Positions 36,901 to 48,960 of a stretch of 64,000 nucleotides of DNA are shown here, piece after piece. The position numbers and the translations under genes were made by a program. The DNA comes from Saccharina japonica. Lineage: Eukaryota > Sar > Phaeophyceae > Laminariales > Laminariaceae. Under the pieces are notes generated by a model, which was given only the letters and a program-made list of their open reading frames with translations, searched no databases and had not been told where the DNA came from. The stretch spans positions 310,001 through 374,000 of the forward strand of contig MEHQ01000812.1 in the NCBI GenBank assembly GCA_008828725.1, written 5' to 3'. The stretch's first letter is position 1; every line of letters begins with the position of its first letter.

Positions 36901-37781
36901 TACGCACACACGGTTGGCACCCCTTGCGAGTGGCACTCATTTCTGGAGACATTTGTCACCAACTCGAGGAAAGCGGCATCACAAAGCGCCACGCTTACAT
37001 ACTACGTGTTGGTGTGTCTGTTTACCGAGCACCCACAGCGATCGCTTCGGCTACAATGCAGGGGACAGATACTGCCTCATCAAACCAGAATAATACGCTT
37101 AACCGTATGGATACATAGCCGCAAAATGGGCGATTGTGTCTCCTGAAAAGGATGCTCCTTTGCGAACTTAAGCACTCTAAAGAGAAGTAAACGGCGATGC
37201 CCCATTCCCGAGAAATGGGACCTCTACCTTGGATAAAGTATACATAGGCACTCAGGGCAGGCCCCTGCGCCAAGATACCAGCTTCGGGGTATGCAGCACG
37301 CTCTTAGCCAGTATATTATTTATGAGTTAATATTTAATCTCGACTCGTGATTTTACATTGTTCAGCCTTATCCTAAAATAAGTCTTCTGATTACGTACTA
37401 CATTAAAGTAACGTTCATGATACATACCACATCCAACGTTGAAGTTGCAAACGCGATTACACTGCTTCAAGAGGCAAGGCCCACACTCTAAAAAAAAGGC
37501 GGACGAACGTCCGAAACGACATTCCGTGAGTGAGTACAGTAGGAAGTTACGACACACGTGCGGCGCATATCATTAAAACAGATACACGAAGCATTCGCGT
37601 AATCTCTACCATCTGCCACAGGCGGGAGTTGTAAAGCACGCTGTGCTTTCAGCAACACGACGTACTGCATATTGCTGTATAGATCTACAGTGTCCCCTTA
37701 CATCCCACGATACCCAGCAGAAGCGCCCCCCATACCACTGTCGCCCGTTTCCTATGCTCCGGCACCACGGTGGCGGGCTTC
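27789..37781 (-). CDS. Gene 2: two-TM DEG/ENaC-like channel subunit (5' exon missing)
   Basis: Exons: 37702-37781, 36506-36573, 35313-35468, 34473-34568, 32974-33020, 31855-31978, 31347-31448, 30156-30306, 29751-30001, 27789-27977. All introns are GT-AG and the joined frame is open for 420 codons to TAG. Nine of ten exon lengths equal those of gene 1; h9 is one codon shorter. The parts are TM1 after HRKRATVVWG, FPSLDICVW, six outer cysteines, several N-glycosylation sequons, LLGNIGGFW, TM2 (LLLVTWGLCFIA), RKRRRSS and a tail ending PPSYADCA. Gene 1 lies downstream and gene 3 upstream in the same direction, so this is a tandem duplicate. Gene 2 is the most compact copy (about 10 kb). The start-codon exon lies above 37781. 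The channel assignment is inferred from topology and motifs only. Confidence 0.87.
29751..30001 (-). CDS. Gene 2 exon h10: TM2 and basic cytoplasmic region
   Basis: 251 bases, acceptor TCGCCAG, donor GTGAGT. Split Glu, then LLLVTWGLCFIASRAESP, IQIGKEIVSRKRRRSS and a stretch with NSYWKTAGRG. Same length as gene 1. Confidence 0.9.
30156..30306 (-). CDS. Gene 2 exon h9: pre-TM2 segment with NIGGFW
   Basis: 151 bases, acceptor CTCGCAG, donor GTAAGC. Two sequons (NVT, NST), then VHLTLTQGGFSLTELTDIDP and LLGNIGGFW. One codon shorter than gene 1. Confidence 0.9.
31347..31448 (-). CDS. Gene 2 exon h8: outer domain
   Basis: 102 bases, acceptor ATGACAG, donor GTAAGG. Reads TIGKSTRNPIEGDSATSFPI, then LSVSTGDYVDLTPT. 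Same length as gene 1. Confidence 0.86.
31855..31978 (-). CDS. Gene 2 exon h7: outer domain
   Basis: 124 bases, acceptor TGAGAAG, donor GTGAGA. Reads AVVGIFLGNESTPEYVTVPY and ends VTYIETDM. Carries an NES sequon. The acceptor is less pyrimidine-rich than in gene 1. Confidence 0.87.
32350..32725 (+). repeat. Dispersed repeat R1, copy C, with duplicated front
   Basis: The family core runs to about 32725. Its front, including TCCGCCTCACGAGCGATGTTA, occurs twice (from about 32350 and again from about 32448), a local duplication of roughly 100 bases. In the gene 2 intron between h6 and h7. Confidence 0.75.
32974..33020 (-). CDS. Gene 2 exon h6: micro-exon
   Basis: 47 bases, acceptor AACGCAG, donor GTGAGT. 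Reads MAWIASYDPYEEENYR with the last codon split. Supported by the copies in genes 1 and 3. Confidence 0.78.
34473..34568 (-). CDS. Gene 2 exon h5: outer domain, two cysteines
   Basis: 96 bases, acceptor AACCAG, donor GTGAGC. Reads GSNCVALDLSRVDMQGF, then ADGCAVSKKPSTVVT. The Trp that opens this exon in genes 1 and 3 is Gly here. Confidence 0.87.
35313..35468 (-). CDS. Gene 2 exon h4: FPxLxIC motif and four cysteines
   Basis: 156 bases, acceptor CGGTTAG, donor GTCAGG. Reads DEVYEFPSLDICVWGGKGCD, then an NSS sequon, CIG and YDPC. The four cysteines align with gene 1. Confidence 0.88.
36506..36573 (-). CDS. Gene 2 exon h3: end of TM1
   Basis: 68 bases, acceptor AATGCAG, donor GTGAGG. After the split Tyr it reads TAWQIVALNDKYEHPSTNFS and ends VS. 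Same length and phase as gene 1. Confidence 0.86.
36752..36774. repeat. TA microsatellite in gene 2 intron
   Basis: AT dinucleotide run between exons h3 and h2 of gene 2. Confidence 0.85.
37702..37781 (-). CDS. Gene 2 exon h2: TM1
   Basis: 80 bases, acceptor GCCACAG, donor GTAAGG. Reads KPATVVPEHRKRATVVWG and then ALLLGIVG. Differs from gene 1 at only two residues in this stretch. Confidence 0.86.
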
Positions 37782-39116
37782 CTGTGGCAATGGAAAACGC
37801 CGGGCACGATTCAGTGCGGCATCGCGTGGGCGCCAATTTGCGACATAAACTCAAGCAGATCGTGTCCTCAACTGTTGAGGTTGTTGGCGATTGGCGATCA
37901 CGTGTAGCGCGTATTATTTAATTTTTAATATTGTATTGTAGCACGGTTCTTTCGTTGCGAGACCTGTACATAACCAACTCCGACAGCATAGTGTATGTAG
38001 TACGGGGTCTACAGCAGCAGCGGGCGTGATTGCGATTTTTCGCAGCCTTTGTTCCGACGTAAAGTGCATCATGATTTGTCCGTGGTGGCAGCGCCGGACA
38101 TCAGCGCGTACTGCGCCCGTGATATTCTGGTTCATGTTCGGTTTGAGAAGCAGTTGCGTTTCCATTGCTGTTGCTTGTTGTTGTTTGTTCCAGGATGCAA
38201 GGGTGGTCGAAACACTATTTTTCGACACACCACGTCGAATTATTCAAGTTCATTCAACTTCGACCCTCCCGACACGGGCGGGGGGGGGGACCTGACACCG
38301 TCCCCTCCCTCTACGCCTGAACAATACATATATAAAACTGAACACAGGGGACGGTAGAGCCCCCCCCCCCCCTGCTTGTGAAACTCAATACAGGGGATGG
38401 TAGGCACCCCTCCCCCCCCTCATCGTAAAACTGAACACAGGGGACGGTAGGGATCCGCTCCCCCCCTGCTTGATACAAGGCCTTCCAGGGTACTAGAATA
38501 CTACTGGGCGGCGACGCGACCTATAGGCCGCAGCTGCGTAGTGACTTTCATAGTTTCCTCTAAATCACAGACTGGCTTTTATTACTGTCGGTGCCCTGTA
38601 CTACTGTACACCGATACACCCTGGATACAAACCGAAACAAAAATCGTTGTGGACAAAAAGATCAACCCCTCCGAAGGGGGGGTTAGGTGTATGCTATCAA
38701 GATCTAGGCCGCCCTTGCAGGAAGTTGTTATCTTTTTATACGTGTAGGTAGACAGGCCAGCATCTGTGGTGGAATCGATGTGCCCACACCTGTCAGCCCC
38801 GCCATCAACCTACCGTGGGAATCGTGGCGACAGACCCCAACCATGAGTGCGATTCCACGCACATACATGCTGATGAACTACCTGTTTGGTGGCATGCTGG
38901 ACAAACTTGACACGCACATGCCGTATCACCTTACATAGCGCTTGCATCGTGGCATTTGGCTCCCGATGGCTTCGTTGACCTCTTGACTTAACTGGTGGAG
39001 GATACTACTACTGTACAACCACTATTTAAGTACAGCAGTGTGTGCTCTACGCAAATCTGGCGGCGGCAGGCACAAGTACTTGTCGTCCTCTCGGCTGCAT
39101 CCGAGAGATGTATAGG

Positions 39117-39118
<2 letters not shown>

Positions 39119-39156
<38 letters not shown>

Positions 39157-39157
39157 C
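39119..39157. repeat. CTG microsatellite
   Basis: About 12 uninterrupted TGC/CTG units. Confidence 0.9.
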
Positions 39158-39740
39158 TGCAGCCCACCGAGTTACGAGTACGAGTACCCTAGATGTATGT
39201 ACGAGTAGGCGTCTCAAAGACTGTACTGTCACCCCATCTTCTACGATTGTCGCGTGCTTACTATCGCGTACAGGATTATCCGAGTACAATGCAAGTGTGG
39301 GGCGATACGCGTAATTATATCGTGGCATGCCTGCATGCTGCCTTGCAGGTACGGTTACTTTTTCCTAAAGTGTGTGCCGGGTTGTGTCTGCCCCACAGAA
39401 TCACAGGGTCCTGGATTGCAGATACGATGGGATTTGAAGCGTTTGACATATTGCGTCAAAGCGGATCTCACCACAGAACCACGGTAAAGGCTACTGGAAC
39501 CACGTACCAGGTGGTAAATTCTCTGAGAATATTGTTCAAACGTGAAGAGTCATCCACAATCAATTCAATACAGAAACGAACAAGAAATTCGCTCGAGGTT
39601 CGTAGGTACTCCGAAATCGAAAGTCTCACGCACGACTTCTCATTCAGATGTATGTACAGCAGTACGGACAACTGGTTGTATATCATACTTGTATCTCCAC
39701 CACCAACCATGTTTAGAGTTTTCTTATCGGGCCGACCCTA

Positions 39741-39912
39741 CAGGGTAGGTCTTGCCTGTCGTATATGGCATTGCTCTGTCTGCTCTGCTTACTGCACTGA
39801 GCGTAGTATCTCTTGTGTCGTAGTTTTGTGACCACATAACTGGTACCTTTTTAGGATGATGCATCGGCACGGACACTGGGTGTGCTGGATGTCGACGGGT
39901 AGAAAGGAAGGT
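39741..39912 (+). repeat. Dispersed repeat R2, copy 1
   Basis: Shares GGGTAGGTCTTGCCTGTCGT, CGGCACGGACACTGGGTGTG and GGGTAGAAAGGAAGGTTTAA with 61477-61670. Non-coding. An ending near ACACACAC is loosely like a solo LTR end, but no family can be named. Confidence 0.7.
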
Positions 39913-41764
39913 TTAATGTGAAGAACACACACACACTGTACTCGTAGCAGTAGCAAGCCCACAACTCTCGTTGACAGGTGTTGCGCCGTGTTGCGCCTGC
40001 GTGTGCCTATATTGCATTGCTGGTGTGTACTGTAGTGTTAATAGCTCCGTGGGCACACTTTTCCAGACCGCCGTGTACACATCGAAGTGGGAGCAAACGC
40101 GCGTGGAGTGCTGGCAAAACATGTACGTACCTGGTACTCGTACTCGTACGTATACAGCAGTAGTATTAATAGCATGCACACCTACCCCTCTGTCCCGCAA
40201 TATAAAAACTTTTATGCATTAGTATAAAGTAAAAACGCTTCTTATATTTCGGGACAGAGCGGTCCACCCGGCACCCCCCAATGGCAGGATATCTTGTACG
40301 AGAACTGCTGTTTCAAATTTGTTCCTCATGATCCTCTATGCTGCAATTGCTGCCGTGGTACCAGGTACCAGGTAGGTCACACGCTCGGCGACAGCTATGT
40401 TGGTATTTACGTACTATGGCTGCGGACAGCACCGTGGCGACTGTGTGGGTAGCGTGAAGGTTTAGGTATACGTAGGAGGCTAGCCAGTTCACTTTGTCGC
40501 TCCGTGCGGAGGTCGTTGACCTCTTGAGCCAGAATGGATAAAACTTCCATTTGCCTCACTCATCAATCACGTGGTTCGACGTGGACGCAGTTTCTTTGCT
40601 CAAATCGATGTGTTTGGAAACCTTCGCTCACAGCCACAGCGGCAGAGCGACGCTGATGTGCACGTACGTGGATCATGATACTCGAGCTGGCCAATATCTC
40701 GGTACGACCTACATGAGGCCAGATCAACTTCCACCCTCTTGATTTATCTAGCAGCAGCAACAGCAGCAGCAGCAGCAGTACACTGCCAAAGCAAGTCGGC
40801 CTGGGGGCGCAGGAACATTTATCATGTCACGTGGTCTACTGTACAGTATGTAAACTCGTACCTGGTACCTGGTATGCCATACCCTTGCTTCTTCTACAAC
40901 AAACAGTGCTCTCTCACCACATCCTTTGTTCGCAGCAGTAGCAGCAGTATATATAGTTGTCAGTGTTGCACCATGCAGGGTGTTGTGGTTGTGGTGGCTC
41001 GACGATGGTGTGTGTGGTGTGGTTGACTGCGCCGACGACGTTCACAGCACTTGACTGCAAGCAGAAGGGATCTCTCCCCGGTCGAATGTAACAATGGGTC
41101 TGGAACCAGGGAGAAGAAGGAAGAGCTCAGTACTCTGTCCGGGGTAATATGAAAAGCGGAGGAGAACAGAAGAACGAGATTTTTTGTATAGGCGTCGGCT
41201 GCTCATGACGAACGGCCGTCAAGAAACTACCCACACTACAGTAAAAGTAGTATATTACATCTAGGGAAGGAGTAGGCCTTGACGGGTCAAGTCTAAAACC
41301 GTGAGCCGACAAATTATTTGGACGGAAATCACAAAACAAACACCCCCATGAAATTTCCAGTAGCAATATTTTGAAAGAAGCATACCATACGTACGGCACA
41401 CACGGGTGTGCCAGGTACCTGGTACCAGTAAAACATCAGCCGTCGGTGTAAAGCCAAAGGGAAAGTCAACACACCAGCGTAGTATGAGCACACTAGGACC
41501 GTTTTGGACTGTTGGAGCTACGAGTATCCGTCGTATGTCGTATATCACAGACAGGCGTGCTGTAGAACGTGTAACGTGTATGATATCCCTAAACCTGCCG
41601 CATAACACGGAGGAAAGCACAACCCGATATTAACAGTTTTTACCTTTAAAACTACTACCACCGGGTGTGCTGTTGTGGGGGCGGGGTGTGTGCTATATCC
41701 AACGCATCCTCCCGGCAACAAGCATCACGCACGGGAGCGCTGCAGCTATGGGGGGTGTGGTAAC

Positions 41765-41783
41765 GGGGGGGGGGGGGGGGGGG
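41765..41783. repeat. Poly-G run of 19
   Basis: Uninterrupted G on the plus strand, in a G-rich spacer. Confidence 0.9.
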
Positions 41784-44282
41784 TTAACAAAGCGGTGTGC
41801 TATTAACGGTAGTGATGATAGCTAGGTAAGGAGCGTTATAGTAGACCTCGGTCAGACTGCGGATGTCGTGATATTAACAAAACGGCGTGATATATGAAGA
41901 GAGTCGACAACGAAGGGGGTGATATACCGGTAACAAGGGGTGTGATAAGAAGGGGTGCTTTACGAAATGTGAGCGGCCTTTTCTGTCTGAAACCGGCATG
42001 ATTTTACATTCCCCCACAATACTACCGGTGACGGTAAGACCCACACGCCTGAAAACGGAGATGGGAGGAAATACTCCCGTCTTGCTTCAATGCCGCAGAG
42101 CGGTTACCGGTCGGACATGAGGTAGCTGTTGGCGCTGGTGCTACTTCCGGGTTGGAATTCGATGCTGTTTATAGCGTAACACGAGGTATCGCGCCGCGCA
42201 ACCTATTTCCCCGCAGGCGGAAAACCTGTTTTTGGCATGACTTTCTCGCCGGAGGCGGGAAATATTATTGAGGCACTACTCTTTTTGTTTTCGCTACGTC
42301 GGAAAACATGTTTTAGGGGTCTACACAAACTTTGTCAAGTAGTTTCGGCGCAGTGTTTGTCGCATATTTTCTGTAGTTTTATTGTACGCTTGGAACGATC
42401 ATTTAAAGTAAGTATTGGATTAGTTGAGGCCTCCTGCCCCAGCCAGCGGTCCTACCCATACTTTCTTGGGCTCTCGAACTATCCGTTGACCATTTGGCTG
42501 GGGTTAGATAACTGTTTCCTGTCCATTGCATCACCCAAACTCACAGTACAACACCTCTACCGCGGAGTGTACGCGGAAAAGCCTTCATGAAAGGCTGGGC
42601 AGTGGTAAATCGATGACTGCCGCGGAGTCAATGTCCCGCCGCCGTCTGGAAGCATCTGCCATGTTTTAGATAGGACACCACCGTCAAGACCTACTCATGG
42701 TCGCCCTTATACACTTCAATGACACTTCGTCCGTCTTCAAATTCATGATCTTCATGATTCGGCTACAGTCGTACCCGCTAGAGATCTACCCGTGCCGTGT
42801 AGCGAAACTTGAACGGCCCAAACACCGAGCCCCGCTGGAACGGGCGTCTACGCGCCACATCGGGTCGGTAGCAGAGACAATCGTGTCAACTGTCAGGCGT
42901 AGACGATCTACAGTAAATTTTATGTATCACAGAAGCGCGAATTTGTGATACTGCTGTCATTTCAAATAGCACGACAGTGTCAAAGGAAACGTGATCGGCG
43001 TCGATCGTCTGTACGCGGGGTGGCTATGTAGGGCCTGTCACTCATCCCACGTAAGGGGCTTGACTAGATTGTAGTATAGGCGCCGTATGGTGTGACCGGT
43101 TCAGCTTCTCAAGCGAGTAACCACCGGTTAGAGTGCTCACTTTGGTCGCGCATTTAGTTTTAGAACTAGCCTCCTATATAGTCTAATCAGTATAATCAAG
43201 TGTTGGTTGGGTTGCACGAACAACCTTTGCGAAGGTACGATTCGGGTGCATTGGTGATATTGAGATCCTCGCGTGAGAAGCTAAACAAAATACAAAAAAA
43301 AAACAATCGTGCCACCACCCCTGAACATTATAGCACCTTGTATCAAGCGGCTGACGGGGGGCACGGCCGCGTCACGGTATCAACCAACTCTGGGGCCCCG
43401 GCTGTTCCAGGTTGGCGTGTCCGCTAAAGGGTTACATCAACGGTGGATCACGGGATAACGGCCCACACAGCCACATCCACCCAATAGCCGTGAGAGTGCT
43501 TCGAGTGTCGTCGGTGTCTCCTTCCATTATGCTCAGAATTGTTTATCAAAAGCCTCGATGGTTTGACTTTTGGTCGCCTTGGAAGATAATGATCTCGTGT
43601 GCTACATCATGACCCAGTAGTTTCGGTTTCTACAAGTGGAACCACATCCCTACGATCACGTAGTTCCATTTGGTTGACTCCCGATTTTACCCCTGGCGGC
43701 CCTCCGGGGTCCCTTGGGGAGGGGGCTACTAGCCTGCGGTGCATGAGCGCGACACGTTTTCGGGCCCACCTTGAGCATCACAGAACTGGCCCTGGAGCCT
43801 TAAATACACTGGTTTAAGGTATGACGATACTAATGCATTCATGTCAAAACTTCCGAAGGTTGCACCCCAGAGGCTCTTGCCCCGATGAAAACTTCAAAAT
43901 TAACTGCGGCCAGAATAGTATGAAACCTTCGTTTATAGCCGACGCTCTGAACAACACAACGCATCACTGACCAACAACACAGTAAGGCCTTTTCTGCCCG
44001 TTGAAACTTGCGCGCAGCAATAGCGAACAAAACATTTGTTTGGACAGCGGGGTTTTGAGTTATACTACGGTCGGAGACGTGAGAGGAGGGCAGCTTGGTC
44101 GATGTTTGCCCGATGGCATGCAGGGGCATTGTGGTTTAAGGTGATTTTTGTGGGTCAAACCGTTGTGGGATATCGTTTTTGTTTATGGGTCTTCACAGTT
44201 TCTACTGTTGTTGCTTCTTTGTCGTGCGACTGACACACATTGCACAATGGCGGATGGCAAACATAATATAACAGTAATAATG

Positions 44283-44520
44283 TTAAAAGCTGCGGCGGGC
44301 GGGCGACCGAGCGACGGCGAACGACGTCGGCGGACCATGACCGTCCAACCAACTACCAATACGAAACAAGACGGTGGAGCGGCGGCGCGATCGACTGGTC
44401 GACTGTCCGAGCGAGCGAGTGAAAGCGGTCGAGCGGGCGGCGCCCACAAAAAATCGGGCGAACGAACCGACGAAGAGCGACACAGCCGAGAACCGACGGC
44501 TTGACCGACCAGCAGCAGCA
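44283..44520. other. GC-rich islet, possible first exon or promoter
   Basis: CG-rich block after an ATG at 44247 (plus frame 44247-44504, starting MADGKHN). Minus frames are open too, so base composition alone may explain them. Similar in character to 21540-21990; it lies 6.5 kb upstream of gene 2 exon h2. Confidence 0.2.
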
Positions 44521-44639
44521 CCGGCAGAAACACGGCCGTCGGCCCCCATGCGGAATCCCCTTGTACGTGTGACGATGATGTGTTTGCACACCAAAACACA
44601 CATACACATATGTATATATATATATTTCTGGAGTTAGTG

Positions 44640-44800
44640 CCGATACGTGGGTGTATACTCGTAGGGTGGCGGTGTGTGTTGGGGTCGGTGGGTAGTGCTG
44701 TACTGCTGCGCACACAGTGTGGGTGGGTTCATTGGTACGTGGGTTGTAGATGGGTGGGTGGGGTGGAAAAAATAGGTGGGTGGGTCTAGATGGGTGGATT
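44640..44800. repeat. GGGTGGGT minisatellite
   Basis: Repeated GTGGGTGGGT units on plus with possible G-quadruplex runs. The complement type (CCCACCCA) forms the array at 58480-58650. Confidence 0.75.
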
Positions 44801-44919
44801 GGTAAATGGTATTATATCGGGCTCGGTAGCATAGCAGCGGTCGAACCGGTGATATCATACTTCGTGTGATAAAAACAAATTGAAATATATACCCCCCCCC
44901 CCCCCCCCACTCTTTGGAG

Positions 44920-45140
44920 GCTGTCATCCATATGCAAGTCCGCCTCAGAGGCGGTTCTTAGCAGGATGCAGCTCACCCTCCATGCGACTCGCCCAATACC
45001 TCACGGCGCTTCGCGCTTGGTGCAAGCAATGTCTGCCTGGTTGGTGAAAACCCAACGTTCTCCGTCCCGGCATTGTAGGGATGCGAGGGTCTATGGCCAT
45101 ATGACTACGGCCGTGCACGACATGAGTACACCCCCCCCCC
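44920..45140 (+). repeat. Dispersed repeat R1, copy D (poly-C tailed)
   Basis: Nearly identical to copy B, ending in ten C after CATGAGTACA. A separate poly-C run lies just before its front end (44892-44909). Confidence 0.85.
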
Positions 45141-48100
45141 AATGATTGTTTCCCGAAAGATCGTAGTTCCTTGCTGGGCTCAAAACAATCCGGAACCCCG
45201 TTAACCCTGTCGGCCTAGTGCGTGCCTCGCCACTCTCGCGATCATCTCTGTACCTATTCGGTCGGCGCAAATATTCCCTTCTCGTCTGTGTCGGTAAGTC
45301 TTGCCGCCCACCTCCAGTTGAGCTCGGTGCTCAACGTGGAGCTGGTTCGGTCGCTTGACGACCATGCGTCGAACATCGCTGGTCGTACATCCTCTCTGCT
45401 CGCCAATATCATACCCAATTCAAAACTCATTAGAATATCAAAACGGCTATTATATCTCGTCTATATTTGGTACGTCGCACATCGGAAGATTACCCGCGCC
45501 CACACCCGTGCTTCCCTCGCGCCTCGACGGCGGCGGACGGCCGCGGCGCGAGTTGGCTGATTTCGCCATGGGTGCACCCCTGTCCCCATGCCCACAACCC
45601 GTGTGGTCCTTTGTCGCAACGGGATTGAATTCGATCCGCGACATCGTATTCCTGCATTATTTATTATTGCCCCCCCCCCCCCGTTAAACATATCGGCCGT
45701 TTCGCCGTGTAGGGATAGCATCAACACACCCTCCAGCCTAACGAACGAACAATGATAGACCAGCCACAGCAAAGCTTGTGCAGCCGGAGTAGGAAATGCA
45801 CGAATTTCCAGTGCGCTGACATGCGGAGAACATTACATCAGAGATACCAGTACATACACACACCATAACGTACTGCGTAATACGTCTTCACTCCGGTCGA
45901 GGTGGAACGCATGGGCGGTGACCCAGGCAACTGATAGATGTTACGATAGATGCAACCACTTTCTGCCGAACGTTTTCTGGGTCGTGCGGCTTCCCGACTG
46001 ACCAAATGCTCAATGTCGGTTTTCTTTTTGTCGCGTGTGTTTTCCATCAAAGCCTACCGGTACATAATATGAGGGCACATGCCATGGAATTACTCATCGG
46101 CGCATCGGGTCGAGGCGTACCTATTTTCTCGAGGTCGTTTTATGTTACAGACACTCTCAGATGAGGAGGCTCAGGAACATTGCAGTCGTCAATTATATAG
46201 GTTAAATCACTGCGCTATTCAGCCATGCAGGCCCAACGCTACCGATGGCATGTGTAAGTATGCGGATTAGCAGCGATCGTGTATCGGCCGTGCGCCAGCG
46301 TCGTAAGTTCACTGAACAACACCAGCGAACCGAACAAAAAAGAGAAAAGAGAAAAAGGGTTGACGAGGCGCTAGAGAAAAACAGACATCATAATCATAGC
46401 TACGGCAAGGGGCGTCACCTTTGAGTCCTTTGCTTTCAGCCGGATCGAGCTTCGTTCGGTCTGGCGACTACCCCGCATTCAATATTTGCGGTCTAAAGGG
46501 CCCCCTTCGGGAGAAAAACACAATGGCACTGTAGTCTTGAAAACAAACAAATCTGTTTTTGATTTATCTGTTGCAATACTATTTATGGGGTCTAATTTCG
46601 ACATTTCCTGACTCCATACGGGAAACGACATTTCTCCAGTTCCAACGGTCAGACCTACTGCCCGTGAGCAGTGTTAGAGAACGTAGGTTGTAGGCGACAT
46701 GTTTGTCTCAGGAACGGAATCGATTCTACGCCTTTTCAACCCGAAACGTGCCTCTTACTCAAAATACGACTCCCCGTACCTCTGGTAACCAAATATGAAT
46801 TTGAAAAATGGTGGTTTGTCCGGCTGTTGATGCTGTTTTAGCCCAGACACTCGACGAGAACGCCGAGCAGGGGAACGCCAACCCACCTTGGCCTCTAGCT
46901 CGGCCGTCTATTGCGCCCTACGCGACCACAGCAGAGTGTATATATACCCCAATCAGGACCTCAGAAACGATCAATTTCTCGCCTCTGAGGTTGTCGTTTC
47001 GTGATGCAAACACAGCGATGACTGGCCTCCCTTGCAGATCCCAGGCACCAAACACCTTCCTGGTGACCAAACAGTACAAGCTATACGTTGGTCAGGAGCA
47101 GGTCTGAGGACTAGAACTGGAGCTATGCCGTGTTCGGTAACGAGTAATGATATTGTGTTATTATATCAGGAATGGTATTGCTGCTGTAACACAGATGAAA
47201 CGTATATATACTTTCAAAAGACCCCAAGTACTGTATTTTGCCTGATGACCGAAAGGGGCCCTTACGGTTTATTGTTTGTTGTTTTTGCTTTCGCAATGTA
47301 AACCGCCACGGGATCGGTTGTTACGCTTGTTCCAACAAAAATTATCTCCAAATCCAATACACCGGTCACAGATCAACCACCCAGGTCATTCTAGCGACCC
47401 TATCTTCTGAACCAGCTAAACCATTTTTGCGGAAACTATGTGGTACCAGAAATAACCCCCCCCCCCCCCCTCCTTGAAAAATTCGCAAGCCTGGGTACCA
47501 TACAACGCCTAATATCTAATGAGTTCATAGTAATTCACGACAGCTGTCAATTTCCTTGCACGACCAACGTGATATAATGAGAGAGTTACAGAGTCCGTCT
47601 CCCGAGTGGCCAAGCCCTCGGCAACAAAAGTGGAGGCAGACCCCCTACCGCAGCAGACCAACGCCTTCTAGGGGTGGTGCCATATTCTCTGAGAGCTCCT
47701 CACAAGAGGAAATCGATATATAATCCCGAAACATGAGACTGGTGTTCGCGCTTGCCCTGACCAACTTTTGTACGCGCTGTTACGCCAGTCCTAGACGTAG
47801 AATAATCAGACCATTGAAACTATAGACGTATTGCCTCTGAAGACAAAAAGTGCAACTACTACCGTCGGATGACTCATGCAACCAGGCATAAGTGGATCGG
47901 CGACAGGTTTCTGCCCCGAGACCTATACGTACTGTTCCATTTAGGGGCACTTGGGACGGAGCAATCCAAAAAGAAGCATGGGCACGGTTCATTACCCAAC
48001 CATCATCATCACCGTCATCATCGCCATCTCGTGGGACACTGTCAAACCGTAGCATCGGTCGTCGATACGCGTGTACAAGAATGCTCCCAAAGTTTGATTT

Positions 48101-48960
48101 GACCGGAGAAGCAGGTACAAAAGTTGAGCTTCCTCTTCCTGTGGGACACAAAGTCACAACTAATGTTGTCGCGCAAGCAAGAGTTGGTACCCAGAGATGG
48201 CATCCATCACAATGAAGACTATGCGGACGATCGCAACAGCACATACATGCCGCATACACGTGCAATACGTGGGAGGGGGGGCGGGGGGTGCACACATGTC
48301 CACAGTGGAAGGGTACACGATGGGGAGTAGGGGTGGGGGGGGGGCGTACTCATGTATTGCTTGTCTTAGTGCGTGGACCCTTCACCCCGCACTCTTTTCG
48401 AGACGGAGTACCATTCCTACGCGGAAACGAGACACCTGCAACAGTTGTCCGATCATTCCGTTGATTCCATGCACTGCAAATGAACGTTTAGCTAATTCTA
48501 TCCTTTTCCTGTTTCGCCGACTATGGCCGACATCTATCTCCTAGGAATAGCCATCGTTTTCTCGCTACCATCTACTATCTACGTAGTGTACCAAACTTCG
48601 GCATCATACGAAACTCATGGACGCATTCTTCGCCCGAAAACACGTGCTACGTTACAGAGGCACCCTTTTATTCCCTGAGGCTTCTCGCACGAGGAGCTCC
48701 ATAAATCCCCCCCCAAACTTTTTTAGTTTTTAGATAAAGCGAAAGTGCTACGCGATGAGCAACCATATAGTGCCCTAGGCATGCAACAAAATAATGTGTT
48801 ACACAGACAAGAAATGGCGTTCGGACAATGTTTGCGTCGAAGAGCCCAATCATTCATAAATGGAACCATATGAGCCAAAGAGTGCTAATCGCTCGTATCG
48901 TAGCCCACGTCCGAAGCATTGAGACTCATGCCACGAAAGGCACGATAGGGGTTCACCTAA

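Noticed and set aside
39193-39831. Longest open frame in the window, 212 codons on plus
   Set aside because: Length is near what chance gives in 64 kb; no recognisable motif or paralogue, and its end runs into dispersed repeat R2.
44148-44713. Overlapping open frames on both strands near 44.3 kb
   Set aside because: Recorded only as a GC-rich islet. Open frames on both strands point to composition rather than a gene.
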